This document shows, one piece after another, positions 44,066-56,612 of a stretch of 64,000 nt of DNA. Position 1 is the stretch's first letter. Each line of letters opens with the position of its first letter. Below the pieces are notes generated by a model. That model was not told the origin of the DNA, did no database searches, and saw only the letters and a list, made by a program, of their open reading frames with translations. Made by a program: the position numbers and the translations under genes. This DNA is from Neurospora intermedia (taxonomy: Eukaryota > Ascomycota > Sordariomycetes > Sordariales > Sordariaceae), in the NCBI GenBank assembly GCA_037102815.1, contig BTPP01000009.1, positions 1,302,001-1,366,000 on the forward strand, read 5' to 3'.

Positions 44066-46553
44066 ATGACCGACCTCCTCGTCCACGGGCCGCCAGGCAT
44101 CCGTGTCAGCCCCGGCGGCCCCGATGGCAGTGATTGTGGCACTCAAAAGGCATCTCCCCAAACCTTGACTTCGGCACTCAAGAAGAGGAACAGCAAGGTC
44201 GAGAAGCGCGTCACGTTCCGGCCCTTCTCGAAACTCATGCGCAGCGCCGGCAACTATGTTCTGTCATGGCGTGACGGCCTCACCGAGTCGGAGAGGGAAA
44301 ACAAGCGGAGGATCGAGGAGAGGATGCGCTTCCTAGAGGACGTCATGCACAATGTTTGTACACCTGTTTCTGGAGCCATGCTGTTCCACGTCCCATCTCC
44401 GACAGTGCTGACCATTCTTTGGTGACATGCAGGCCACCAGTGCAGATGAATGGGAAACGGCCGCCAAGGAACTCGACCACCTCGAAGGCAATGATGCCTG
44501 GAAACTCGATCCCTCGACTGGCGACTACCACCCCGATATCATCGAGACCAAACTACGAGACCTGGATCATGCTCGCGAAAATGGCGACACAAGGGAAATG
44601 ATGTATCTCGTCCGCACCGCCCTCTCGCGTGACCTCGGTGGAATGGGCAACATTGACTTGTATCGCCATTCGTACGTTGGAACCAAGAAACTGATCGAGG
44701 ACTACGTTGACTCGGCCGTCAAGACCATCGGCGCCCTGGTGGACCAAAGCACCCAAACATTGCCTGCCGACATGGAGACCAAGGATCTGTTGGAGGGCAT
44801 GTTGTTCGCAAGACAGAGCTTTGGAAGAAGTGCCCTGCTTCTGAGTGGAGGAGCTACTTTTGGCATGTCCCATATTGGAGTCATCAAGTCCCTATTCGAA
44901 GCCAATCTTTTGCCTCGCATCATCTCGGGCGCCTCTGCTGGTTCCATTGTGTGCTCTGTCTTGTGCACAAGAAAGGACGAGGAGGTTCCCGATTTGATCC
45001 GAACCTTTCCTTATGGCGATCTCGACGTCTTCAAGGGACCCAACGACGGCATTTCCGACAGTCTGCGCAGACTCCTTACCCAAGGGAGCTGGGCCGACAT
45101 AACGAACCTGACCCGCGTCATGCGATCCATGCTTGGCGATCTAACGTTCCAGGAAGCCTACAACCGGACACGAAGAATATGCAACATTTGCGTCTCGACC
45201 GCCTCTATTTACGAGCTCCCTCGGTTGCTCAACTACATCACGGCTCCGAATGTCATGATCTGGTCTGCAGTGGCCGCTTCGTGCTCCGTCCCGCTCGTTT
45301 TCCAGGCAGCCCCGTTGCTGGTCAAGGATCCTACGACTGGCGCCCACGTTCCGTGGAACCCAACACCACAACGCTGGATTGATGGCTCTGTAGACAACGA
45401 CCTACCCATGACCCGTCTCGCCGAGATGTTCAATGTCAACCACTTTATTGTTTCCCAAGTCAACCCCCACATCGTTCCCTTTCTCTCCAAAGATGACAGG
45501 TTATATCCTCGGAACCATCCCGGCCGTCTTCGCCAACAAAAGGCTGCCGCCCAAGAAAACAACAGCGAGTGGCTCTATTACCTTACCACTCTTGCTAAAG
45601 ACGAGGCCGTTCACCGACTGCATTTCTTGACCGAGTTCGGCATTTTTCCCGGTCTTCTGACGAAGCTTCGGTCTATCCTCAGCCAGCGATATTCTGGGGA
45701 CATTACCATTCTGCCAGAACTTGAATTGCAAGACCTTCCTCGCATTCTCAAGAATCCAACATCAGAGTTCATGATGAGAAACTGTCTCATAGGAGAACGA
45801 GCCACCTGGCCAAAACTGAGCCGGATTCGAGACAGGCTAGCCATCGAGCTGGCCTTGGACCAGGCCGTCCACGCCCTGCGGGCCCGCGTTGTCTTTGGTA
45901 AGGGCCAAGTTGACCTCGGTCGCTCCAGTGGTGCCTCTTTCGGCCCAGCCATCCAGCCCACCCCCTATTTGATGCGCCCTCCAACCTCTTCTGGGGAAGC
46001 CACGCCTGGCGAGCATCAGCATCATCGTAGCCGGCATCATCACCGCAGAAGCTCTGCTAGCAGCGTCCAAATCCTCGCCTCGCGGCACAGAAAGATGTAC
46101 CAAAGCCATGACGATGACTACCTAACCGATGACCAATCCGAAGAGGACGAACGTCTGGAGATGAGCTACCGCAGAGGTGCCCACACACGCCCTGGGAGCA
46201 TAACCCCGCACGCCCGAGCGCCCGTTGCCCACACACTCGCCAAGCCCCGGTTGCAGAGGTCCGCTAAGAGCGCAAGCCACATGAGAGAAGGGAGACCTTG
46301 GTCCCAGGGTCACGCGCATCCTCAACATGCTCATGGCCATAGCCATAGCCTCCATCAGGCATCGCATGCCTTGCAGCAACTCGTTCAGCACGGCTCGGGA
46401 GGAGACGAACCACCCTTTGACTTTTCCAGACCTCTGTCGCCGCCCACGAGTCATGCAGGGAATTGTTCGACTGTGGGGGTTGACGAGGTAGCCGGGGAAC
46501 AGAATGTGGCGCACTCGGATGCAGATGATGAGATTCAGAGTGATTCTGCGTAG
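44066..46553 (+). CDS. Patatin-like lipase of the TGL4/TGL5 type
   Basis: Exons 44066-44353 and 44433-46553 with a 79-nt intron (GTTTGT, GCTGAC, GCAG); about 802 residues. The region before the patatin fold (YVLSWRDGLTESERE, WETAAKELDHLEGNDAWK) is the conserved DUF3336-like segment of fungal triacylglycerol lipases. The patatin core has LLLSGGATFGMSH (glycine loop at ~232-240), GASAG with nucleophile Ser264, and IDGSVDND with Asp413, forming the Ser-Asp dyad. The C-terminal ~200 residues are His/Arg/Ser-rich and probably disordered. Yeast homologues hydrolyse triacylglycerol and phospholipid at lipid droplets, releasing fatty acids at the start of growth; the same job is inferred here. Confidence 0.93.
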
Positions 46554-47226
46554 GCTGAAGGTTCGACATGGAAGCTTCAGTGGATGGACGTTGTTGAGTT
46601 AATGAGAAACATGTTATGCAGTAACGATTCGTTCGGAAGACGACGTATCGGTATGGAAGGCGGAAGTAATTGCGGAAGTCCACGAAAGAGCCATGACACG
46701 GAGATTGCATGAGGCTGAGTAACATTGTAGAACTTTTACATTGATAATAGTATCATTACTATTTTAGGATACCCAAGCACATCAATATTGACAGCGAGGA
46801 AAAGAGCTATTGAGAATTACAATATTGCCACGCATCCTGTGCTTATCATCCGCACCATTGTTTCTTATCACAATCACACAGTCGAGAGTCTTGGGCCAAG
46901 CACTTATAGAATCACGAAGATCTCGGGCTATGATACCAACAGAGCTAACCTCATCCAAGCATCTCTTAGCATTCTGGAGGAAACATCCTTCGTGCTATCC
47001 TAGTTCTCAAAATGAAACAATTGAATACCTAGGTACCAGTCGGAAATACCTTCCCATGATTTGAAATCCTATAATTTACATGGGGATCAGCATATTCTAG
47101 ATGAGGCCAGTCTTTAACATGGAGCGAAAGGTAAGACAGAGATATCAAACATGCCCGCCTATGGGAGTTACTCCAAGGTCTCGAGTTGACAAAACAAGCC
47201 AATCGATACTAGATTGGCGGCCCATC

Positions 47227-47276
47227 GGAAAAAGAAAAAAAGACGAAAAGAAAGAAAAAAGAAAAAGAAAGGAAAC
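47227..47276 (+). repeat. A/G-rich polypurine tract
   Basis: About 50 bases almost entirely A and G with a single C; low-complexity DNA in an intergenic space. Confidence 0.7.
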
Positions 47277-47378
47277 TAGATATTGACTTTTGAACTTCCG
47301 ACTGTCAGCGATTTTTAGCTTAGCGATCAGCGGCGACGGTCAATTTGCAGCATTTTCCACTCAATCATGATGCAAATA

Positions 47379-47957
47379 TCACCAGACGGTATTGAATCCG
47401 TCGGCATTGTCGTTGAGTCCATTATCCGAGTCGCCGTGAGTAGAATCGACATTCTCGGAGTTTTTGTGACCGGGTCCGACATCCTTCTCCGGCGCCTTCA
47501 GTCTTTCCATCTCCCGTAACCTTGGTATCAAAGGCGTCAGTAACTCAGTGTGGTATTGACAGTCTGACTGACGTATGGTGTTGACGGCCCGCTGTTGGCC
47601 GTGAAGCAGTTTGAATTGAGTCATCCATGACTGGCTGCGGCACCAGGTAAATCTTTCCGTTGGCCATCTCCGGAGCTTTCTGTAAACTTCTTACGACACT
47701 TGTTCTTCGTCGCCGTCGTTGGCACTAACACTGGCGCTGGCACTAACAGCGACGTCGAGCAAAGCCTCTCTTTCATCTCTGGTGATGTTCCAAATATTCT
47801 TATTGCACTGCTTCCTAACCTTGGATCCAGAAGCAGACTAAATTCCTCTATGGAAATTTGGCAAGTAGAAATGGTTCTCAAGGCCCATGGCGGGTGGGGT
47901 ACACAGCCCATCCTCATCCTGCTGGACTGCTGGTTGACAAGACTGTAGAACTTTCAT
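47379..47957 (-). pseudogene. Possible decayed gene, one frame with internal TAG and TAA
   Basis: On the minus strand one frame runs from an ATG at 47957 to a stop at 47379 and is broken only by TAG (47840-47838) and TAA (47693-47691); its last segment is open for 103 codons. The translated composition is protein-like and hydrophilic (NIWNITRDEREALL..., LRRWPTERFTWCRSQS, LREMERLKAPEKD). Both stops could come from CAG or CAA by a single C-to-T change. I do not recognise the family, and a chance open frame cannot be excluded. Confidence 0.25.
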
Positions 47958-48050
47958 CTGGCCGTTAGACCGCTGATAGGAGTGACGGCCATGATCAGTC
48001 TATCGTCGTTATTGATGGCTATCGTACGGTCTGGCGTAGCAATGGTAAAC

Positions 48051-48125
48051 TCATGGTCAAAAAATACTGTCCCCCCTTTCCATATTGGATGTGTGGGGGA
48101 GGGGGACAGTATTTTTTGACCATGA
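48051..48125. mobile_element. Perfect 25-bp inverted repeat hairpin (75 bp), MITE-like
   Basis: Arms 48051-48075 and 48101-48125 are exact reverse complements, starting TCATGGTCAAAAAATACTG and ending in a C run; the loop is 25 bp. The length and perfection fit the ends of an inverted-repeat DNA element collapsed to a minimal form. No transposase and no clear target duplication nearby. Confidence 0.6.
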
Positions 48126-50017
48126 CATCAACAGCGGTGCCGCGTTTTTAACTTGCACTTTTCTTGGCGGCGTCGGGTAAGTCGACGACAGTAAAGCCGG
48201 ACAAGTAAGACTTGGTCGGTCTCTATTTCTGGGTCGCTTTGACTCTGAGTTTGCTGCTCGTCGGGTGCTTGTCCTGTACAAAGCCGCAATTGGACTTGAC
48301 GCTAGAAGTCTGATTCAAGCATTTTGTTATTTAAGACAGAAAGGATATTTCCATGCGCTTGATGGTAGAAGTGAAAGAGTTAGAAGAATGAGAGAAGAAA
48401 TTTTGGAAGAGTTCTCAACAGAAGGATGGCAGCAGCAAAAGGACCGGATGCGCACCAGTGAAGGGGAAGCGCAGTGAGAGTGAAGGAAGCCAACCAAGCG
48501 GAAGGCACCCCACCACCCTATCCGGTAGACGTGAAAGCTGAAAGTCCTGGAAAGCCGACAAAATCCACGACAGGCTAGGTACGAAGGCAAACCCACCCAT
48601 CCTTACGCAGATCTAACAGCAACACGTTTTAAAAACACCCCAGGGTCAAGACGTAGGCATGGAGACAAGTTGGACTTCAATATACTGCAAAAAAAAGTGA
48701 GGATGATGTCAGTATTTGATTTTACATGGTAATACCGGAATTCTAGGTAGGCAACATGAAAAACTTTTCCGCCGCAGCAAAGAGAGACAGACCGTCATAG
48801 TCTCAATCATGAGAGTAGCTCATAAGTTCTTCAACACAAGTCCAACACGATTGCGGTTCCAAGACCAACAACACCATTGACAGTTCCAAGATTTGATACC
48901 AGATAATGTCAAAACACAATGTATGAAAGATGCTATGGGTCATCGAGAGGAGTCCAGTGAGTGCACCTTTGCAAGTAGGTAGGCATCGCCTGTCCATCTG
49001 TCAATGCCAGAACGAAGTATTGTATCCAATCAAAATCGACCGTATTGACGAAAGGGGCAGTTGGAGCGTGCACTTGGACATGGTACCCTGGGCTGGTACC
49101 CCCACCCTGAATTTTCATCCTCCATTTCCTTACATGTAAAGACGTGGTTCCATTCTTCCTGGGAGCCTAGGTAGACATTGGACTTGAACCCTTTCTTTCA
49201 GACGTAGGATTATATCATCTGGAAACTGGTTACTCTCTCCTATGCAACAAGGCGCTTCAGGTTTGGTTAGTTCCGACGATAGGGTATGACTTTCACTTTG
49301 TTCCTCCGATGTGAGCTCAACTCATCCATCTGAGCGAAAACATTCATGCAAAGTTGTGGTGAGTGTTGCAGCCCCTCTGGTATGAATCCTCGTCTACACA
49401 GGCATGGGAACTATCGTTGTTGCGTTGGTTAGCTTGGAAAATGGCGGCCTCTAGTGAGTTATGTCAAAGCCAGATTCGAGAATCCACCCAGCCAAAAAAA
49501 ACTACATGGCCTTTGTTGGGCGTAGGTCTACAGTCTGTACCGAGACGTATAGTAGGGGTTACCTCTGAACTACCCACCTCTTAGAGATAGCGAACGTTGT
49601 ACTCACGACCGACTGTGGTGTCCATTGTCACAAATGTATAAAGCCTAATTGCGGGACCTGTTTGATGATCAAATGTTGGCCCGAGATACCCAAGATGAAA
49701 CTCGAGGTGAAACGGACCAGACGAAGTGTGATCGACCGGATGTTAAGGCACTTGGTTCAGAAACCCAAGTCTTCATCGATACATCAGGCAGCCTGGATCA
49801 ACCCTGTGTCTTGTATAGGTCGAGCATTTGCAAGTCTCGAATTCACCAAAGCATGATAACTCCTTTGAAAGCAGGACAGGAACATGATCACAATGCGCAA
49901 TCAACAAGACGAGCGAATGCAATCTTTACTTTCATTGACTATCATTATCCAAAACCATCATGACATATCTCGTTATCTCATCACAAAAGAAACATGTGCT
50001 ACACGAGTTCTGCTGAT

Positions 50018-52545
50018 CTAAACGATGGAGCCGGTTTGGAACCATGGGTTGTTAGGATCATAGGGGAACTTCCTCACCACGATATCACCAGTGTAGCCCC
50101 ACAGATCCGCCTTCACCGGCTCGAACACCAGCTTGCAGGTTCCATTGTAATCCTCGGCCTTGGTCTTTTGTCCAAATGTCTGGACCTCGCTGGTCTTGCC
50201 ATCCGAGTAATTGATGCGGACCTGGTTGACCGTCTTGCGACTCTCGTCTCCCTCAAAGTAGTTGCTGGGCATGAAATGCACACCAGCGTGCGCCGTGGTC
50301 ATGACCGTGTTGGGTAGATCGCCCGTGTGGGGGAGGTGGTGCATACCCAGGTTGAGCCACAGGACGAGATCCTCTTTCCGGAGGCTGTCGCCATCAAAGA
50401 ACTTGGAAAAGTCAATGGGTGGGTCGTGCACGTCCTGGCTGTTATAAGGGTGCGCCGCCTTGGGCTCGGTATCCTTGTACTTGGTAATCTGGATGTCGTA
50501 CTCAGCCCAGCGGCCAGCGTTGGCGAGGTTGCTAGAGTTGAGCACGGTCAAGTGGACAGTCCCAGTAGATGGGAGAACACGGTAACCCCGGAACTCGCCG
50601 TGCTTGTTCCTGACGTCCTCATTGACAACGATGACTTGTGTGGCTTGGTTAGGAGCCCAGTTGAACCGGCCTTCGTCCTCGCTTTCGACAAACGACCTTT
50701 CCAAGTGCATGGTATTCCTGGCCTTACCCTTAGACCAGGGGTATGTAACGGTAGTGGGCGCCATAGTCACCAGCTCCACAGAATTGTTTGTGCCGAGGAT
50801 GTCAAAATCAGCCTTGAAGTTAAGCACGTGATCGTGCATGCTGCCGGAAAGATTGTCATGGATCCTATAGCCATACTCTTCATTTCCGGCGAAGTAAGCG
50901 GACTGGATGTAACCCGAGGCGCGGACCTCGACAGAGATGGTGCCGTCAAGGAAGAACGAGTAGCTGAAAGAGTAATCGTAGTTGCCAACGGTAGACACAA
51001 AACGAACAACGAAGTAAGTGTTCTTGGTGACCGATGTGTAACGATTGGTAGTGTGGCGCTGGATCGGGAAATCAGAGATAAACTCAAACATGCAGATGCT
51101 GTTGATGTGCGTGTGGGTGGTCTCCGAGACATAGAAGGAGGAGTTCAGGTAGGTGGCGTGTGTGGGGCAGTCGTAGCCCTGGACAAGCTCGAAGGCGTAG
51201 GGCCCAAAGCCGTAAAAGGTGTCAAGATAGGCAATGCCGGAGTTCAACGGGTCATTACCGGCATAGTGAGCCAATGCCTCCTGCAAACCAAGCTCGTACA
51301 GAATCCTTTGACCCTTGTAGCGGATATCGTACAAGGTCATGCCAGTATCTCTGGAGAAGCCGATGTAGAAGCTGAAGTCCATCCACTCAACGTACTTTTG
51401 CTCGTGGTCGACGCCGTATCTCGCGCCAGCCGGGGCAACAATTGTTGGGGGGTGGTTGTAATCCAGAGGAGGAACATCTCCGTTATGATCAGTGGCTGAC
51501 CAGGCGCCAGGAACATTAGGGCCGTTCTTCTTGAAGCAAGAGCTCCAGTACGCTTCACGGAACTCTTCGGTGGTGGCATAAAAGGTGCCATTGTAAAGCC
51601 ATCCCTCGAGCGACCACTTGCTAGGGTCACGACCGGTGATGTCGGACACAAAGTAAAGACCCAGGGGCAGCAGGGTTTCGGCATCAAAGACGTCGCCAGA
51701 AAGAGCCCAAAAGCCATCCCAACGGATGATCCTGCCATCATCCTGCCACAAGGGGTCGATACCCCAGATGTCGAGGGTATCGTTCTCCAGACCCAAGGCC
51801 GTGCCGTTCCAGAGGTCGAGAGTGATATCGGCAATAGAGGCGCTAATCTTCCAGATCCATTCTTCGTATACAATGTCTTCGTCCGCATCGAGATTGCGGA
51901 CCTTTCCGTCACCACTGGGCTTATTGTAGGGGAAAGTAAGGGGCTCCCATGATACGGTTTTGTTGTCTAGAGGGAGAGGACCGACGAGGATGTCGGCGTA
52001 GAAGGGGTTCTCCGTCGCGCGATTGTTCAACAGGACGTGGGCGTACTTGGTCGGAGCCGGCGCATCGCCATCAATGAAGGCAAGGGCATCGGTCTTGTTT
52101 GGCCACATGGCCTCGACAAGTTGTCTATGGGTAGGTAGTCAGCATTTGCAAAGAGCTCCTGTCGAGTGTCTTGGACTCACATCGTGTTATCCCATGGCCC
52201 GGCCTCCTCGGTGACAGTCAGGTTGAACTGTTCCTGCGCAAAGAGCCAGTCTACCACGGATGAAATCTCTTCGCCTGTGAGCTGTCCCCAGATGTTGGGC
52301 TTGGGAGCAGTGATGGGCTTTGCGAGGACATCGGCGCAAGGGACTTCTTCGGTTCGTCGAGTGTGGCTCTGGCCCTCAATGGCACGTTTGATGTGATTTG
52401 ACATTTTCTTGCGAGCAGGGCCTTTTCGTACCCAGTCGGCTTTGGGTTCGGGGCTAGGTCGAGCGGCAACATCGTAGGCGAGGGAGCTCAATACCAAGAC
52501 CGAAGCTACAATGGCTCGGGGGCTGAGAGCGTCGAGGAAACCCAT
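50018..52545 (-). CDS. Secreted copper amine oxidase
   Basis: Exons 52545-52181 and 52124-50018 with a 56-nt intron (GTGAGT, GCTGAC, CATAG) splicing WDNTI to QLVEAMW; about 823 residues. A signal peptide (1-28) precedes a basic, possibly processed region (RKGPARKK, HIKRA). The catalytic domain has the topaquinone consensus VGNYDY (modified Tyr at about 504), a candidate catalytic-base Asp (YLDTFYG, about 423), copper ligands HDH at about 552-554 and the GMHHLPHTGD block near the C-terminus. Such enzymes oxidise primary amines to aldehyde, ammonia and hydrogen peroxide, using copper and the self-made topaquinone cofactor. Many Asn-x-Ser/Thr sites and the signal peptide point to an extracellular, glycosylated form rather than the peroxisomal fungal type. 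Confidence 0.95.
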
Positions 52546-54382
52546 TGTTGCCTGGTGAGCACAACTCGGGGGCAGAGACTGGTGATAGAGCAGTTGCTGA
52601 TGTCCTCATGTCGAGTCCTGTGGGAGGCATCGCCAGCTTATATTATCTCCAGACATGATCACCAGGTACCTCCTCTCCTCATGTTGCCGTTTCTGGCCTG
52701 GGAAGAGAGAGATACGTGAGATGCTCATTGGAGATTGCTGTATGTCATAGTCTTCCCAACACTGACCGATTCGTCCAGTCATCTTTTGAGCAAACTGAGA
52801 GTAAGATCAGATGTGCGTAAGCCGCGGACGTCTTATCGTAGCACCAAAAGAATTAACTGCTGTACCCACGAAAACCAGTGTCCGGGGTGTAGATGATGGA
52901 TCTGTAGGTCGAGGTGGTGTTGTATCGGACAGGGTCTGTCTTGTTAGCCACTCTCGGTCTTTAGGTACTTCTTGGGACCCCAAGGTAGCATTGTCGTTCT
53001 CCCGGTTGCCGTACTTCTATTCCCATTTAGGTTATGAAGAACCGGGGTTGTTGGCGAAGCCATGGTCGAGGTCAGCTCAACGCCGTTATCGCGGGCTTTC
53101 GAGTGTCTTGAGGTCGGCTGTATTGATTGGGAGGGACTAGCGACTCCAAGACCGTTGTCATGAACTTTGCGAGACGAAAAAAAGGGCACTCCGAGTTTGG
53201 TTCTGCGACGCTTCTAGAGAAGCAGTAATACTTACTGAACTGCAGGGCGAGCGAGATGTTTTGCCAGTCTCAAATTCCCAATTCTCGAAGAAGATGCCGG
53301 CCGGGGTAGCTTATCGTCCACTGATTGTAAAGTAGCAACGGCTTGTGGTGTCGGGTAGTTCGCCGAGTTGCAGTGCGTGTGCCTGCCGCTCAGCCGCTCC
53401 ACTAGCCCGTGATAGTGCGGGGTCGATGTGCCAAGCCCAGTCCCCCATGGTTCGGTCTCTCCCTCTTTCTGTGTTTGAGCGCTGAGTGAGCCCCCCAGGC
53501 CTCGTCATCGACGACAGTCTCCACGAACAGCAACAAGAACAATAACGACAAGAACAAAAACAATCATCTACCTGATCCTCCAGTCACTGAAAGCTGCCCG
53601 AGCACAATATGAACATCCTGACGATTACGTGTTCACGATCCAGATCGATGTCATTCCTATATGCCAAGAGGCGGATGCTGCGGCATTGCCAAGGTCTGCC
53701 TCCATCCCGTCCCAAAACGCCAACTTCAGTGTTCCTTATCTCTGACTGCTGCTCAGCCTGCTCTGCTCACCACAACGCTGTTCTTTGCTGATAACGGCTC
53801 GGTGAGCGACATATCTTTCCTTTCCTTTCACAGCCCACATTCCACTCAACTCTACACGACCTACCTGAATAGGTAGAAACTATTTTATGTACCTCGGCGA
53901 CCAACAGGTTTGTTGGGATGGGGATCCCTTACCTGCTGCCTACCTATCTCCTCACCTATCAGCCACCAACACCGGCATGGAGGTTAGTGGATTACTTCCC
54001 CCAATAAGGTCAACCTTTGCCTATTGGTCGTTTTCAATACGTACGGATATCAAGCATTTATCAAGTGACGTGATGTAATTCAGAGGAATTCGATTTTCAA
54101 CCACTTTGCTCTCCCATCAAGTTCTATCGTTCTGCCCGTTCTCATCCTGCGACCAGTGGCCAGCCCCCGCCCAGACCCCAGACGTTGTACCCATCTTGGC
54201 GCATTGTGTAAGTGACAGACATGCCAGAACCCTAACCCTCATATTTCCAAATCGAAGCCCAACCACCGAGACACAACTCTCCCCTCCGTACTTATTCAAG
54301 CCATGCTGACCGTCGTGAGTCTAAGAAGAGGAAGCAAATATTTTCTGGCTATGGCCCTCTCCAAAAGATCATTCTTCTCTCG
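52546..54382. other. Intergenic, 1.8 kb
   Basis: Promoter of the amine oxidase gene on the left; 3' flank of the next minus-strand gene on the right. No gene recognised in between. Confidence 0.5.
52637..52642 (-). promoter_or_regulatory. TATA-like element upstream of amine oxidase gene
   Basis: TATAAG on the minus strand about 95 bp before the ATG at 52545. Position-based call. Confidence 0.35.
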
Positions 54383-55357
54383 TCAGAACCTACCCCAGGG
54401 CACCTCCAGCGCGCCGTCCTCCATGCCTGTAACGACTTGAATCCGCTTCGAGTCGGCAAACCGAAAGTACACCGTCCACGACTTCCTAACACCCGGCCAA
54501 GTGTCCTTCTTCCAAAACGCGTTCGTCATGCGGATCTGTCCCCTTCTTCCCTCGAAGAACTTGGCAAGTTCCTGCAACACCCACGGCGTCTCGATGCGTT
54601 CCGGCCCGTACAACGCCGCCAAGATTTCCACCGAGCCGTTGTAGGGAAGTCCCGTCCGCCACGGCCGGTGGATGGTTTGCACAAAATCCGATGTTCTGTC
54701 TACGGCTTCTTGCTCGGCTAAGGCGTGCTTGTCGGCCCAGATACTGACGACGGCGGTATGCTCGGGAATGTTGAGTAGATGCACTTCTCCGTTGTTGTTC
54801 AACCCCTCGAGTTGGTAGAGCACTGTCAATGTTTTGACGGCACCGTAAGCTGGATCGGGCGTCAACACGTTGTAGAGATTGTACATGTCGAAGGTGACTC
54901 TGTGGTCGGATGCCACCATGGCCCGAATGTCGTCTGTGACACTAACACCACCCCAGGTAGCACCGATGATAATCAGCCGGGGCGGCTGGTTGAGGAGATG
55001 GGGAAACATGTTGTCGTGATGTTCTGCACCTTGGTAGGCTTCGCTGAGGCCTACGTCACTACTGCCCACATATATATCGGTCTTTGAGTATTCAGAACCT
55101 TGGCCCTTGTCGTCGCTGCTAATGTTCTCCCAGTTTTTCAGCATCGTCATGGTCGGCGTCGGAGAGGATGTTGGTGGTATCTCGAAGTATGTGACCCAAA
55201 CATGGAGTGCAAGAATTACAAAGAGAAAGATAAGCCCAATTACATCTAAGACGACCAAGCCGATGAGGTCAAATGTCTCCCGGGCTTGCTGACGACCAGA
55301 CAGCGGTGGCCTCTGGGACGGCGCTGGCCTTGAGCGGACATGTTTGGACACGGTCAT
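54383..55357 (-). CDS. Membrane-anchored protein with two copies of one domain
   Basis: 324 residues, intronless; the first ATG in frame is at 55357 (MTVSKHVRSR). A single transmembrane segment at about 30-56 (FDLIGLVVLDVIGLIFLFVI...) places residues 60-324 on one side of a membrane. Two segments of ~78 residues, about 128-206 and 244-320, share a pattern: I(I/L)xAx(W/Y)Gxxx(V/I)T..., then a hydrophobic core, P.(Y/P)G..K(T/S).TV.Y(Q/F)..., then an acidic turn and a final hydrophobic pair (AVVSIW; ALEVPW). The second copy contains TNAFWKKDTWPGVRKSW. I recall such units as a repeated domain in fungal and bacterial proteins of unknown function (DUF3395-like in appearance), but the name is uncertain. 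No catalytic motif is seen. Confidence 0.7.
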   Translation of the reverse strand: MTVSKHVRSRPAPSQRPPLSGRQQARETFDLIGLVVLDVIGLIFLFVILALHVWVTYFEIPPTSSPTPTMTMLKNWENISSDDKGQGSEYSKTDIYVGSSDVGLSEAYQGAEHHDNMFPHLLNQPPRLIIIGATWGGVSVTDDIRAMVASDHRVTFDMYNLYNVLTPDPAYGAVKTLTVLYQLEGLNNNGEVHLLNIPEHTAVVSIWADKHALAEQEAVDRTSDFVQTIHRPWRTGLPYNGSVEILAALYGPERIETPWVLQELAKFFEGRRGQIRMTNAFWKKDTWPGVRKSWTVYFRFADSKRIQVVTGMEDGALEVPWGRF

Positions 55358-56612
55358 GGCAAGGGTCTTCGTCAACGTTACACCGGCTTCTGATTGGTGT
55401 CAGCGAATTCTTCTTGTTGCTTTGATGGACGTTGGCGAATGATGACCAGCGGCTTCTGGGCCTGGTTTTCCGCCCAAGGAGGAATTAAGACATCAGAAAG
55501 ATCCAATGGGTATGTGTTCTGCCCGTGCATGATCCAAGCCCCAGGATTGGTGCCCGCCTAGGTCAACAGGCGCAGTCGTGTGCAGTAGTCTGGCCGGCAT
55601 GACAGGATCTATTTCACTTTGCTCGGAAATATGCAGTACATGCAGGTTATGAACAGGTTATTGGGGCTCTCGAATCCCCCGGACGATCAAGTTCTGTCCT
55701 ACACGACCGCTGTTAACCTTCCATGTTTGCTGATGAGAGATACCGGACCTTTTGCCCATTTATTTCTGCTCCTGCATCTCTGGGACCCTGTTTACCGGCC
55801 TCGACTCTTCTCAACAGGCAACCTGGAGGAATCCAGGAAGAGATGCATTTTTAGCACTATTTGACAAGGTTTTTAGGCTGATCCTTGATGGCTCGAGGGC
55901 TTGATTATCTGGGCGATTCTTGAATACCGAGACCAATTCACCTCAATATCCTCTTCCATCCAATCCTATCTCGTTCTTCTCTGTTTTCTTGGCTTCCTGT
56001 GTCTGCTAAAAATCTCTGCGCATGCTCTAGTAGCTCGGGGCTAGAACGCGTATCACCTCGAGTCTTCGGCGCCGTGTCCATCAACGGATGTTCCGCCAAG
56101 TTATGATATCACACAGGTATCCCCTTCGATGATACAACCTCCCCGAGTAAATCAGCGAGATGACAAGCGATTAGCGAAAAATCCTACAGTGATGCATTTT
56201 CAGCACCATCTAGACGGAACTACAGAATATCGTACAACCTGTGACAACTGATATGAAGGAATCCAGCTACCAGAATCGACAAAGGACCGCACAATAACTG
56301 GACGATGGCAGCAAACGTGTCTGTGATACAGCTAACGCGGCCACGACTTTTTGACAGCTCGTGTATCGTTTCACCCATCATTTGCCGGTTACAATCTTCG
56401 CCTTCATGGTCTTATGTCCGGAAGTAGCAAAATAAAATAGTAGCATACATGAGAAGGTATTAGAGGTGTGCTGTCTCCAAAGATGCTGAAAACCGTCTGG
56501 TTCACTCGAGCTTTACCGGTTACCAGTCGGAGTTGGGCTCAGATTTAGCTTCGACGTCTACAGAATAACCCCGGCCTATCGGTACCTACCATCACTTTTA
56601 ACAAGCGTCAAA
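55358..56612. other. Intergenic, divergent promoters, 1.25 kb
   Basis: No gene recognised; serves as promoter space for the duplicated-domain gene and the Ser/Thr-rich gene. Confidence 0.5.

Larger units (their letters stand above)
46554..50017. other. Gene-poor 3.5 kb
   Basis: Contains a polypurine tract at 47227-47276, a possible decayed gene at 47379-47957 and a perfect hairpin at 48051-48125. Nothing convincing from 48150 to the amine oxidase gene. Confidence 0.5.

Noticed and set aside
50327-51499. 390-codon plus-strand open frame inside the amine oxidase gene
   Set aside because: Antisense shadow of a gene with complete catalytic motifs; the frame itself has no recognisable domain.
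54229-54240. CCCTAACCCT-like telomere motif
   Set aside because: Fewer than two units; too short to mean anything.
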